This document shows, one piece after another, positions 1-6,910 of a stretch of 12,742 nucleotides of DNA. Position 1 is the stretch's first letter, and each line of letters opens with the position of its first letter. The notes beneath the pieces are model-generated. The model was not told the origin of the DNA, did not search any database, and worked only from the letters and a program-made list of their open reading frames with translations. Origin of the DNA: Dysgonamonadaceae bacterium (GTDB lineage: Bacteria > Bacteroidota > Bacteroidia > Bacteroidales > Azobacteroidaceae); contig JAIRMF010000080.1 in the NCBI GenBank assembly GCA_031258895.1, positions 1 to 12,742 of the forward strand. Direction: 5' to 3'. The translations under genes were made by a program, and so were the position numbers.

Positions 1-210
1 CGGAGCGCACGACCTATGTCTCGGTGTTTTTTGTCACTATCTCGGAGCGCACAACCTATGTCTTGGCGTGCAATGTAAGGTGCTCGGGGCTCTTTCTCAC
101 TATCTCGGCGCGCACTACCTATATCTCGGCGTCCTTTGTCATATTCTCCAAGCGCACGAGCTATATTACTGCGGAATTTGTCAATCTCTCGGCGTCCTTT
201 GTCAAACACC
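1..210. repeat. Tandem array of ten imperfect 21-bp repeats, two alternating unit types
   Basis: Ten consecutive 21-bp units start at 1, 22, 43, 64, 85, 106, 127, 148, 169 and 190. Units at 1, 43, 106 and 148 share a type A core near GCGCACNACCTATGTCT. Units at 22, 85, 127, 169 and 190 share a type B core near TTTGTCACTATCT. The unit at 64 is too diverged to assign. The order is therefore roughly A B A ? B A B A B B, so a 42-bp higher-order period underlies part of the array. The array is cut by the left window edge and its true length is unknown. Repeats abut with no spacers, so this is not a CRISPR array. Because 21 bp is seven codons, any reading frame through it yields a heptad-repeat peptide. 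Function is unknown: it could be degenerate coding repeats, a protein-binding array or an intergenic minisatellite. Confidence 0.85.
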
Positions 211-258
211 CGCAGTTCAAACGAAAGAGTAGTGGAGTATTTTTTTAAAAAGGCGGTA

Positions 259-342
259 TCTTTACAGTCATTCCGGAGGAATAAACCATCATGTCGATGG
301 AATAAACCCTCATGCCGATGGAATAAACAGTCATGCCGGTTA
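259..342. repeat. Second tandem array, four 21-bp units of different sequence
   Basis: Units at 259-279, 280-300, 301-321 and 322-342 share the core AATAAACNNTCATGCCG. The units at 280 and 301 are nearly identical, and the unit at 259 matches mainly over ACAGTCATNCCGG. The period is again exactly 21 bp, although the sequence is unrelated to the array at 1-210. The two arrays are separated by about 48 bp of non-repeated sequence that includes a T-rich run near 240. The array lies just beyond the hisS terminator, so it is probably outside the hisS transcript. Confidence 0.85.
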
Positions 343-349
343 CATCAAC

Positions 350-374
350 AAAAAAAGGCGGCATTTCTGCCGCC
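350..374 (-). terminator. Intrinsic terminator downstream of hisS
   Basis: Read on the minus strand there is a perfect 7-bp GC-rich stem, GGCGGCA pairing with TGCCGCC (357-363 with 368-374), closing a 4-base loop and followed directly by seven T residues (the A run at 350-356 on the plus strand). It lies 68 bp beyond the hisS stop codon and has the correct orientation for it. On the plus strand no T tract follows the hairpin, so it should act mainly on minus-strand transcription. Confidence 0.88.
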
Positions 375-442
375 CTGTCGATAACCATTAACGTCGCTCT
401 TTGCAATATTGTCGTCCCGTCGATAATTACCGACTTTATCTT

Positions 443-1825
443 TTAGGAATCAGGGGTCGTGTTGCAGTTTTGAACGAAAGCTACAATGTCCTCAACGGCA
501 ACATTTTCCTGATTGCCCGTCTGCATCTTTTTCAACACGATTTTACCGCAACTTATTTCCGCCTCGCCGGCGATACCGACGAACGGTATGCCTCTCTCGG
601 AGGCGTACGCGAGTTGTTTTTTCATCCGTATTGCGTCCGGAAACAGTTCCGTCGGGATGCCGCCCTTGCGCAGGGACGAAATAATCGGGAGCAGGTATTC
701 CGACTCGCTGTCTCCGAAGTTTACGAACATGATTTTTGTCCCCTGCGTACTGTTTTCGGGGAACAAACCGAACTTGTCCATGATATCGTAGATGCGTTCC
801 GCGCCGAAGGACACTCCGACGCCCGACATCCCCTGTAATCCGAAGATACCGGTCAAATTATCGTAGCGTCCGCCGCCCGCGATGCTGCCCGACTCAAGGT
901 CCAGCGATTTCACTTCGATGATCGTGCCGGTATAGTAATCCAGCCCGCGCGCCAGCGCCAGGTCAAACTCGACGCCGGTGGAAATCTCGGAGCGCGAAAT
1001 TTTTTTCAGAATGTTTTCCGTTTCCGTGACGCCTTCCATTCCGATTTCCGATTCGGCCAAAACCTCTTTCATCCGGCACAGTTTCTCCTCGTTTGTGCCC
1101 GTCATAAAGAGTAATTGTTCCAGACTGGCGATCGATTGGGAATGAACGCCTTTTTTCATTAATTCGGTCGTCACATATTCCATACCGAACCTGTCCAACT
1201 TGTCTATCACGGCGCTTACGTCGGATATCCGGTCTGTTTTGCAGACTGTTTGCGTGACGCCGGTGAGAATTTTGCGGCTATTAAGATTAATGACAACCCG
1301 CAAATTTAATTGTTTAAAAACCTCGTCGATAATTTGCAACAGTTCCAGCTCATTGAGCAGGGATTTCGAGCCTATTATATCTGCATCGCATTGATAGAAC
1401 TCGCGATAGCGGCCCCTTTGCGGTCTGTCGGCGCGCCACACGGGTTGTATCTGGTATCTGCGAAAGGGGAACGTCAGCTCGTGCCGGTGCTGGCAGACAT
1501 AACGTGCGAACGGGACGGTCAAATCGTACCGTAAACCTTTCTCGCAAATCCTATTGGAGAGCGTCCGGTAGTCTTCCGAATGTAAATCGTCGAGTTTGGT
1601 GCGCGACAAAAAGTTACCGGAGTTCAAAATCCTGAACATCAGTCTATCGCCTTCCTCCCCGTATTTACCGGTCAAGGTCGACATGTTTTCCATTGCCGGA
1701 GTTTCGATCTGATTGAATCCATGGAGGCGAAATACGCCGCGTATGGCGTCAAAAATGTAATTGCGACGCATCATCTCGCAGGACGAGAAGTCCCGCGTGC
1801 CGCTCGGAGTGCCTGGTGCTTGCAT
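443..1825 (-). CDS. hisS: Histidyl-tRNA synthetase
   Basis: This class II aminoacyl-tRNA synthetase attaches histidine to tRNA-His in the cytoplasm. The 460-aa length suits the Bacteroidota form. The start is supported by the usual N-terminus, GTPSGTRDF-like at residues 5-13. Motif 1 is around GFNQIETPAMENM (36-48). Motif 2 contains FRRYQIQPVWRADRPQRGRY (121-140) followed by REFYQCDADIIG. The histidine-specific HisA motif is LARGLDYYTG (291-300). Motif 3 is around IAGGGRYDNLTG (315-326) and GVGVSFGAERI (335-345). The C-terminal 100 residues form the anticodon-binding domain. The motifs appear complete, with no frameshift. The gene is divergent from pyrG, sharing a 157-bp intergenic region, and has its own promoter-like element and terminator, so it is probably monocistronic. 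Confidence 0.97.
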   Translation of the reverse strand: MQAPGTPSGTRDFSSCEMMRRNYIFDAIRGVFRLHGFNQIETPAMENMSTLTGKYGEEGDRLMFRILNSGNFLSRTKLDDLHSEDYRTLSNRICEKGLRYDLTVPFARYVCQHRHELTFPFRRYQIQPVWRADRPQRGRYREFYQCDADIIGSKSLLNELELLQIIDEVFKQLNLRVVINLNSRKILTGVTQTVCKTDRISDVSAVIDKLDRFGMEYVTTELMKKGVHSQSIASLEQLLFMTGTNEEKLCRMKEVLAESEIGMEGVTETENILKKISRSEISTGVEFDLALARGLDYYTGTIIEVKSLDLESGSIAGGGRYDNLTGIFGLQGMSGVGVSFGAERIYDIMDKFGLFPENSTQGTKIMFVNFGDSESEYLLPIISSLRKGGIPTELFPDAIRMKKQLAYASERGIPFVGIAGEAEISCGKIVLKKMQTGNQENVAVEDIVAFVQNCNTTPDS

Positions 1826-1853
1826 ATATATGTTTTTTATTAAAAAATCCGTG

Positions 1854-1885
1854 CAAAATTACATCAATTTCACGACATTGACCAA
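1854..1885 (-). promoter_or_regulatory. Bacteroidota-type promoter for hisS
   Basis: On the minus strand TAATTTTG (1861 down to 1854) matches the TAnnTTTG -7 element. TTGG (1885 down to 1882) lies about 20 bp further upstream, at the spacing expected for the -33 TTG element. The -7 box ends 28 bp before the hisS ATG. Motif match only; no transcription start is visible in sequence. Confidence 0.65.
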
Positions 1886-1950
1886 CATTCCGACGGAAAT
1901 TACAAAAATCCGAAACAAATCACGAAATTTCCCCAAAGAAAAATTTGAGT

Positions 1951-1958
1951 TACCTTTG
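1951..1958 (+). promoter_or_regulatory. TACCTTTG -7 element for pyrG
   Basis: TACCTTTG fits TAnnTTTG exactly and ends 24 bp before the pyrG ATG. The -33 position holds only a weak TTTC around 1928-1931. The same octamer recurs in front of der, the DUF4836-like gene and (on the other strand) rplS, which strengthens the call. Confidence 0.6.
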
Positions 1959-1982
1959 TGAAAAGTTTAAAGCTCCATCATC

Positions 1983-3587
1983 ATGAAAAAAACCAGATAC
2001 ATATTCGTCACCGGTGGCGTCGTATCCTCGCTCGGCAAAGGAATCATCGCAGCCTCGCTCGGTAAACTCCTCCAGGCAAGAGGCTACAAAGTGACCATCC
2101 AGAAGTTCGACCCGTACATCAACATCGATCCCGGCACCCTCAATCCGTACGAACACGGCGAATGTTTCGTAACCGTCGACGGCCACGAGACCGACCTCGA
2201 CCTCGGACACTACGAACGCTTCCTCAACGTCCCCACTACCGCCGTCAACAACATCACGACCGGAAGGATCTATCAAAATGTCATCGACAGGGAGCGAAAA
2301 GGCGACTTCCTTGGGAAAACGGTGCAGGTCGTGCCGCACATCACTGACGAAATAAAGCGCAACATCAAAATACTCGGCGCCAGCGGATACGACTTCATAA
2401 TAACCGAAATCGGCGGTACGGTCGGCGACATCGAGTCTCTCCCATACATCGAAAGCGTCCGGCAACTACGCTGGGAACTCGGGCGCGACTGCCTCTGCAT
2501 ACATCTCACTTACGTCCCGTACATAGCCGCCGCAAAAGAAGTCAAGACAAAACCGACGCAACACTCCGTCAAAACCCTCCAGGAGTACGGCATCCTCCCG
2601 AACCTGCTGGTACTTAGAACGGAGAAAAAACTTTCCGAAAAGATCTGCCATAAAGTTGCCTTGTTCTGCAACGTCGACCAGGAGGCGGTCATTCAATCGC
2701 ATGACGTATCGAGTATATACGAAATGCCTCTCGTGCTCGCCAAACAGCGTATGGATAGAATTGTCCTCCGCAAGATGAGCGTGCCCGTCAAGGGAAAGCT
2801 ACAACTCGATAGCTGGAAAATCTTTGTGAAAAACATGAGTAAAGCAAAAAAGACCGTCAGGATAGGACTTGTCGGTAAGTACGTAGAACTGCCGGACGCA
2901 TACAAATCCATCAACGAATCGCTCCTTCAGGCCGCCACATACCATCATAGAAGACTCGACCTCCAGCTAATACATTCCGAACGGCTGACAAAAGAAAACG
3001 TTGCCGGGTATCTCGAAAATCTTCACGGCGTAATTGTTGCCCCGGGCTTCGGACAGCGCGGTACCGGCGGGAAACTGACAGCGCTTAACTTCGCCCGCGA
3101 ACACAACATGGTAACTTTCGGCGTATGTCTCGGGATGCAATGTATGGTCATAGAATTTGCCCGAAATGTACTCGGACTTCAAGACGCCAACTCCGCGGAA
3201 ATAGACCCGCTCTCAAAGAATAAAGTCATAGATCTGATGGAAGAACAAAAGCACCTCACAAATCTCGGCGGTACCATGAGGCTCGGAGAATACGACTGCA
3301 AGCTCCAAAAAGGATCTCTCGCGCAAAAAGCCTACAACAGCGAACTTGTCAGAGAACGCCACAGACATCGCTACGAATTTAATGAGAAATACCGCCAACA
3401 GTTCGAGAATCACGGAATGAAATGTACGGGTGTAAACCCCCAAACGGGACTTGTCGAAGTGGTAGAAATACCAAACCTTAAATGGTACTTAGGTACCCAG
3501 TATCACCCCGAATATAACTCAACAGTGGCCAGACCAAACCCTCTCTTCGTAAGTTTTATCGGTGCGGCTACCGAAAATAAAAACTGA
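1983..3587 (+). CDS. pyrG: CTP synthase (glutamine-hydrolysing)
   Basis: The enzyme converts UTP, ATP and glutamine to CTP, the last step of pyrimidine nucleotide synthesis. The protein is 534 aa, normal for the family. The N-terminal synthetase (amidoligase) domain covers about residues 1-270, with the nucleotide-binding loop GGVVSSLGKG at 11-20, the KFDPYINIDPGT segment at 41-52 and EIGGTVGDIES at 142-152. The C-terminal class I glutamine amidotransferase domain covers about 292-530, with nucleophile Cys382 in FGVCLGMQ and the His508/Glu510 pair in YHPE. All catalytic residues are present. It is first in a plus-strand block and only 2 bp separate its stop from the next start, so it is very likely co-transcribed with the ChrA-like gene. 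Third codon positions are strikingly rich in C. Confidence 0.97.
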   Translation: MKKTRYIFVTGGVVSSLGKGIIAASLGKLLQARGYKVTIQKFDPYINIDPGTLNPYEHGECFVTVDGHETDLDLGHYERFLNVPTTAVNNITTGRIYQNVIDRERKGDFLGKTVQVVPHITDEIKRNIKILGASGYDFIITEIGGTVGDIESLPYIESVRQLRWELGRDCLCIHLTYVPYIAAAKEVKTKPTQHSVKTLQEYGILPNLLVLRTEKKLSEKICHKVALFCNVDQEAVIQSHDVSSIYEMPLVLAKQRMDRIVLRKMSVPVKGKLQLDSWKIFVKNMSKAKKTVRIGLVGKYVELPDAYKSINESLLQAATYHHRRLDLQLIHSERLTKENVAGYLENLHGVIVAPGFGQRGTGGKLTALNFAREHNMVTFGVCLGMQCMVIEFARNVLGLQDANSAEIDPLSKNKVIDLMEEQKHLTNLGGTMRLGEYDCKLQKGSLAQKAYNSELVRERHRHRYEFNEKYRQQFENHGMKCTGVNPQTGLVEVVEIPNLKWYLGTQYHPEYNSTVARPNPLFVSFIGAATENKN

Positions 3588-3589
3588 GT

Positions 3590-4114
3590 ATGGTGTATTG
3601 GAAACTCTTCCTTGCGTACCTCAAAATAGGCCTGTTTAATTTCGGCGGAGGTTACGCGATGATCCCCCTGATATATGACGAAACAGTCGCAAAACAACAG
3701 TGGCTCAAACCCCAGGAGTTCACAGACGTCGTCGCCCTCTCGCAAATGACGCCGGGACCGATAGGAATAAACTCGGCAACGTACGTAGGTTACGTCGTCA
3801 CAGGAAATATCCTCGGAGCCGCAACCGCAACTCTCGCCATCTGTCTGCCGGCATTCGCAATCATCCTGTGTATCGCCGGAACTTATGCGAAATTTCACCA
3901 AAACCCTTACCTGTCCGGTGCGATAACGGGCATAAAAACCATCTTGCCGGGGCTGATAGCCGCCGTAACACTGCAAATGATGAACAGTGAGAATTTCATT
4001 GGCCAAAGAAGCATCATAATATTTATCCTCGCATTCATCCTCGTAAAATCACACAAGCTCAATCCAATCATTATCATCCTTTCCGCAGCAATAGCAGGGA
4101 TAATCATCTACTGA
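3590..4114 (+). CDS. Short ChrA-family (CHR) chromate-type transporter, single domain
   Basis: A 174-aa inner-membrane protein with one CHR domain. The family signatures FNFGGG (16-21) and SQMTPGPIGIN (51-61) are clear, followed by hydrophobic segments at about 73-98, 116-131, 139-153 and 158-174. CHR proteins are annotated as chromate exporters, but many are not linked to metal resistance and the real substrate here is unknown. Full-length ChrA has two such domains, and short forms usually occur as two adjacent genes. Here there is only one: pyrG lies 2 bp upstream and der follows 60 bp downstream. It may act as a homodimer or have a partner elsewhere. The start is the only sensible ATG after the pyrG stop, and the N-terminal motif is intact. 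Confidence 0.88.
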   Translation: MVYWKLFLAYLKIGLFNFGGGYAMIPLIYDETVAKQQWLKPQEFTDVVALSQMTPGPIGINSATYVGYVVTGNILGAATATLAICLPAFAIILCIAGTYAKFHQNPYLSGAITGIKTILPGLIAAVTLQMMNSENFIGQRSIIIFILAFILVKSHKLNPIIIILSAAIAGIIIY

Positions 4115-4148
4115 AACCCGCAAAAATAACTAACCGCCGATTTTTTCG

Positions 4149-4156
4149 TACCTTTG
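4149..4156 (+). promoter_or_regulatory. TACCTTTG -7 element for der
   Basis: An exact TAnnTTTG match in the 60-bp gap between the ChrA-like gene and der, ending 18 bp before the der ATG. No convincing -33 TTTG is seen. It suggests der (and pepP) can be transcribed separately from pyrG. Confidence 0.5.
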
Positions 4157-4174
4157 CACCCAAAACCTGAACCA

Positions 4175-5485
4175 ATGAGTATAGTAGCAATAGTAGGACG
4201 CCCGAATGTCGGCAAGTCAACACTGTTCAATAGGCTGACACAAACGAGAAAAGCAATAGTCGATAAAGAATCCGGAACAACACGCGATAGACAATACGGA
4301 AAAGTAGAATGGAACGGACAAAACTTCTCAATCATAGACACCGGCGGGTGGGTACTCGATTCCGATGACGTGTTCGAAGAAGAAATAAATAAGCAAGTTA
4401 AAATCGCAAGCCAGGAAGCTGACCTGATCCTCTTCCTCGTAGACGTCAACACGGGCATAACAGACCTCGACCAGCAAATAGCCAATATGCTCCGCCGGTC
4501 CGGAAAGCCGGTAATAGTCGCAACAAACAAAGCCGATACGTTCAATATGCATCCTCTTGCCGCAGAATTCTACAAACTCGGGCTCGGCGACCCGTTCTGT
4601 GTCTCCGCTATCAACGGATCCGGAACAGGTGACTTGCTTGACCTTATAGTGTCGAAAATTAACGATAAACCGTTGCCCGAAATAGAAGAAAATGTTCCCA
4701 GAATAGCTGTCGTGGGACGTCCCAATGTCGGTAAATCTTCCCTCATTAACGCATTCATCGGAGAAGAACGTAATATCGTTACCGACATAGCCGGAACAAC
4801 CCGCGACTCGATTAATACGGATTACGATAAGTTCGGAATGAAATTCTGCCTCGTCGATACCGCCGGAATCAGAAAGAAAAATAAAGTAAACGAAGACCCT
4901 GAATACTACTCCACCGTGCGCTCAATACGGTCAATAGAAGATTCCGACGTCTGCGTGCTGATGTTAGACGCAACAAGGGGCATCGAATCCCAGGATATAA
5001 ATATCTTTTCGTTGATCCGGAAAAACCGTAAAGGCGTCGTGATCGTAGTCAACAAATGGGACTTGGTTGAGGACAAAAGTCAGGCGGCAATAAAAACCTT
5101 CGAAAACGCAATCCACGAACGTACTGCCCCACTTACCGATATCCCCGTCATCTTCTCCTCCGCTGTCACTAAACAACGAATCTACAAAATTCTTGAAGCG
5201 GCAAAACAGGTCTACAATAACCGCAAAGCGAAAATCTCAACGCATAAACTGAACGAAATCCTGCTGCCAATCGTGGAATCTACGCCCCCGCCGATGTATA
5301 AAGGAAAAGTAGTGAAGATAAAATATATCACCCAACTGCCAAATACATCAGTGCCAAGTTTTGTGTTCTTCTGCAACCTGCCTCAATGGGTGAAAGAGCC
5401 TTACAAAAGATTTCTCGAAAATCAAATCCGTAAAAACTGGAATCTGACCGGTACGCCCGTCAATATCTTTATGCGTGCAAAGTAA
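4175..5485 (+). CDS. der: Ribosome-associated GTPase Der (EngA)
   Basis: Der is an essential GTPase with two tandem G domains that acts in late assembly of the 50S ribosomal subunit. The protein is 436 aa, as expected. G domain 1 has P-loop GRPNVGKS (8-15), switch II DTGG (55-58) and base-specificity motif NKAD (118-121). G domain 2 has GRPNVGKSS (181-189), DTAG (228-231) and NKWD (293-296). The C-terminal KH-like domain covers about 350-436. I chose the ATG at 4175 because MSIVAIVGRPNVGKS is the standard N-terminus. An in-frame TTG at 4154 overlaps the promoter-like octamer and would add seven atypical residues. The pepP-like gene follows after 24 bp, so the two are probably co-transcribed. 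Confidence 0.97.
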   Translation: MSIVAIVGRPNVGKSTLFNRLTQTRKAIVDKESGTTRDRQYGKVEWNGQNFSIIDTGGWVLDSDDVFEEEINKQVKIASQEADLILFLVDVNTGITDLDQQIANMLRRSGKPVIVATNKADTFNMHPLAAEFYKLGLGDPFCVSAINGSGTGDLLDLIVSKINDKPLPEIEENVPRIAVVGRPNVGKSSLINAFIGEERNIVTDIAGTTRDSINTDYDKFGMKFCLVDTAGIRKKNKVNEDPEYYSTVRSIRSIEDSDVCVLMLDATRGIESQDINIFSLIRKNRKGVVIVVNKWDLVEDKSQAAIKTFENAIHERTAPLTDIPVIFSSAVTKQRIYKILEAAKQVYNNRKAKISTHKLNEILLPIVESTPPPMYKGKVVKIKYITQLPNTSVPSFVFFCNLPQWVKEPYKRFLENQIRKNWNLTGTPVNIFMRAK

Positions 5486-5509
5486 ATATCAAATAAGTAC
5501 AGCGTCATT

Positions 5510-6901
5510 ATGTTTTCAAACACAACCTACATCAACCGAAGACAGGAATTGAAAAAGAAAATCGGCTCAGGAATCGTTATCCTGCCGGGTAATAGCGAAG
5601 CGGCAATGAATTATGCAGGAAACGGCTACGCCTTCCGGCAAGATAGCTCGTTCATATATTATGTCGGATTGAATATGCCCGACTTAGTCTATCTACTTGA
5701 TATCGATAACGACAGAGAATATCTTTTCGGAGATGAACTTACAATCGACGACGTCATATGGATGGGTAGCCTGCCGTCGCTGAAAGAGCGCGCAGAGAAG
5801 GCAGGAATCAATACCGTGGAGTCATCTACACAATTGCCTAAATATATTTCCGGCGCCCTGAAGTCTAAACGGAAAATACATTATCTTAAACCTTATCGCT
5901 ACCGTAATAAGTTGTTCCTAAGTGAACTGTTCGGCAAATCACCACAGGAAATATCCGAAAGTTTTTCGCTCGACATGACGAGTGCAGTGATTGCAATGCG
6001 CCTTATAAAGTCGGAAGAAGAACTGCGGGAACTTGCCGATGCCGGTAGAATAGGATATGCGATGCATATTGTGGCCATGAAAATGTGTCAGCCGGGCGCT
6101 TTGGAACGTGACGTCGCAGGAACAATCGAAGGACTCGCAATTTCGGCAGGTAACGGCGTATCATTCCCGACGATCCTTTCTATGAACGGGCAAACCCTGC
6201 ATAACCACGATCATAGCGGTACACTCGAAACCGGTCGCCTGATGTTGTGTGATGCCGGTGCGGAAAATTTGAATCATTATGCGTCGGACTTTACGCGTAC
6301 TACGGCTGTTGGCGGCAAATATACAGCACGTCAGACGGCAATCCATAATATAGTCCTCTCGGCAGTGAACGAATCAATCTCAATGGCCCGTCCGGGCGTT
6401 ACTTACAAAAGTGTTCATCGAAACGCCTACCGTATTATCTTTGAAGGCCTGCGCGAAATCGGACTGACATGCGGTAATACCGAAGACGCCCTAACAGCAG
6501 GAGCACCGGCGCTGTTTATGCCTCACGGACTTGGACATGCTATCGGCCTCGACGTTCATGATATGGAAAACCTTGGCGAAACGTCGGTCGGATATGACGA
6601 AACAACAAAGAGGGAAACAATGTTCGGATATCGTAGCCTTCGTTTCGGCAAACGACTTGAACCCGGACACGTGTTGACCGTCGAACCCGGCGTCTATTTC
6701 ATCCCACAACTTATCGACAAATGGAAAGCCGAAGGGATTTGTAAAGAATTTATTAATTTCGACAGACTTGAAACTTATCGTGATTTCGGCGGTATTCGCA
6801 TCGAGGATAACATAGCGATTACCGAAAAAGGAGCTCGCCTTGTCTACGAAAAGCGACTGCCCATCACTGTCGAGGAGATCACCGAAGTTGTGAGCGTTTA
6901 A
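5510..6901 (+). CDS. pepP: Xaa-Pro aminopeptidase (M24B, PepP-like)
   Basis: A metallopeptidase that removes an N-terminal residue preceding proline, acting in cytoplasmic peptide turnover. The protein is 463 aa with an N-terminal aminopeptidase P domain (about 1-140) and a pita-bread M24 catalytic domain (about 165-450). The expected five metal ligands can be placed: Asp248 in LCDAGAE, Asp260 in ASDFTR, His343 in HGLGHAIGLDVHD, Glu392 in VEPGVY and Glu432 in GIRIEDN. The HNHDH segment at 231-235 is typical. No signal peptide is present. The start ATG lies 24 bp after the der stop, consistent with an operon. The stop lies 9 bp from the stop of the convergent hydrolase gene, and no terminator hairpin is visible between them. 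Confidence 0.95.
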   Translation: MFSNTTYINRRQELKKKIGSGIVILPGNSEAAMNYAGNGYAFRQDSSFIYYVGLNMPDLVYLLDIDNDREYLFGDELTIDDVIWMGSLPSLKERAEKAGINTVESSTQLPKYISGALKSKRKIHYLKPYRYRNKLFLSELFGKSPQEISESFSLDMTSAVIAMRLIKSEEELRELADAGRIGYAMHIVAMKMCQPGALERDVAGTIEGLAISAGNGVSFPTILSMNGQTLHNHDHSGTLETGRLMLCDAGAENLNHYASDFTRTTAVGGKYTARQTAIHNIVLSAVNESISMARPGVTYKSVHRNAYRIIFEGLREIGLTCGNTEDALTAGAPALFMPHGLGHAIGLDVHDMENLGETSVGYDETTKRETMFGYRSLRFGKRLEPGHVLTVEPGVYFIPQLIDKWKAEGICKEFINFDRLETYRDFGGIRIEDNIAITEKGARLVYEKRLPITVEEITEVVSV

Positions 6902-6910
6902 TTATTGCTA

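Larger units (their letters stand above)
1..344. other. Overlapping open frames through the repeat arrays; no gene assigned
   Basis: Three frames stay open here. On the plus strand one frame is open from base 3 to a stop at 246-248 and reads heptads such as SARTTYI and SASFVIF; another is open from an ATG at 136 to 384. On the minus strand a frame is open from 344 down to the window edge (114 codons) and reads heptads such as NRHDCLF followed by DKGRRDI-type units, with no ATG in frame. Repeat arrays with a multiple-of-three period tend to keep several frames open, so openness alone is weak evidence. No conserved domain or signal peptide is recognisable in any of them. If one is real, the plus-strand frame could be the 3' end of a gene entering from the left and converging on hisS. 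Confidence 0.3.

Noticed and set aside
1..342. CRISPR array
   Set aside because: The repeats abut directly with no unique spacers, and unit identity is low; no cas gene is present.
401..838. 145-aa plus-strand open frame
   Set aside because: It lies antisense within hisS, whose minus-strand product has all family motifs; no recognisable domain in the antisense product.
1950..2465. 171-aa minus-strand open frame opposite pyrG
   Set aside because: Antisense to the conserved N-terminal domain of CTP synthase; open because pyrG codon use is strongly biased, and the product is a low-complexity acidic and valine-rich chain.
3503..4006. 167-aa minus-strand open frame spanning the pyrG end and the ChrA-like gene
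   Set aside because: Antisense to two genes with clear motifs; no domain recognisable.
4154..4174. TTG start for der giving seven extra residues
   Set aside because: The TTG overlaps the TACCTTTG promoter-like octamer, and the ATG at 4175 gives the standard Der N-terminus.
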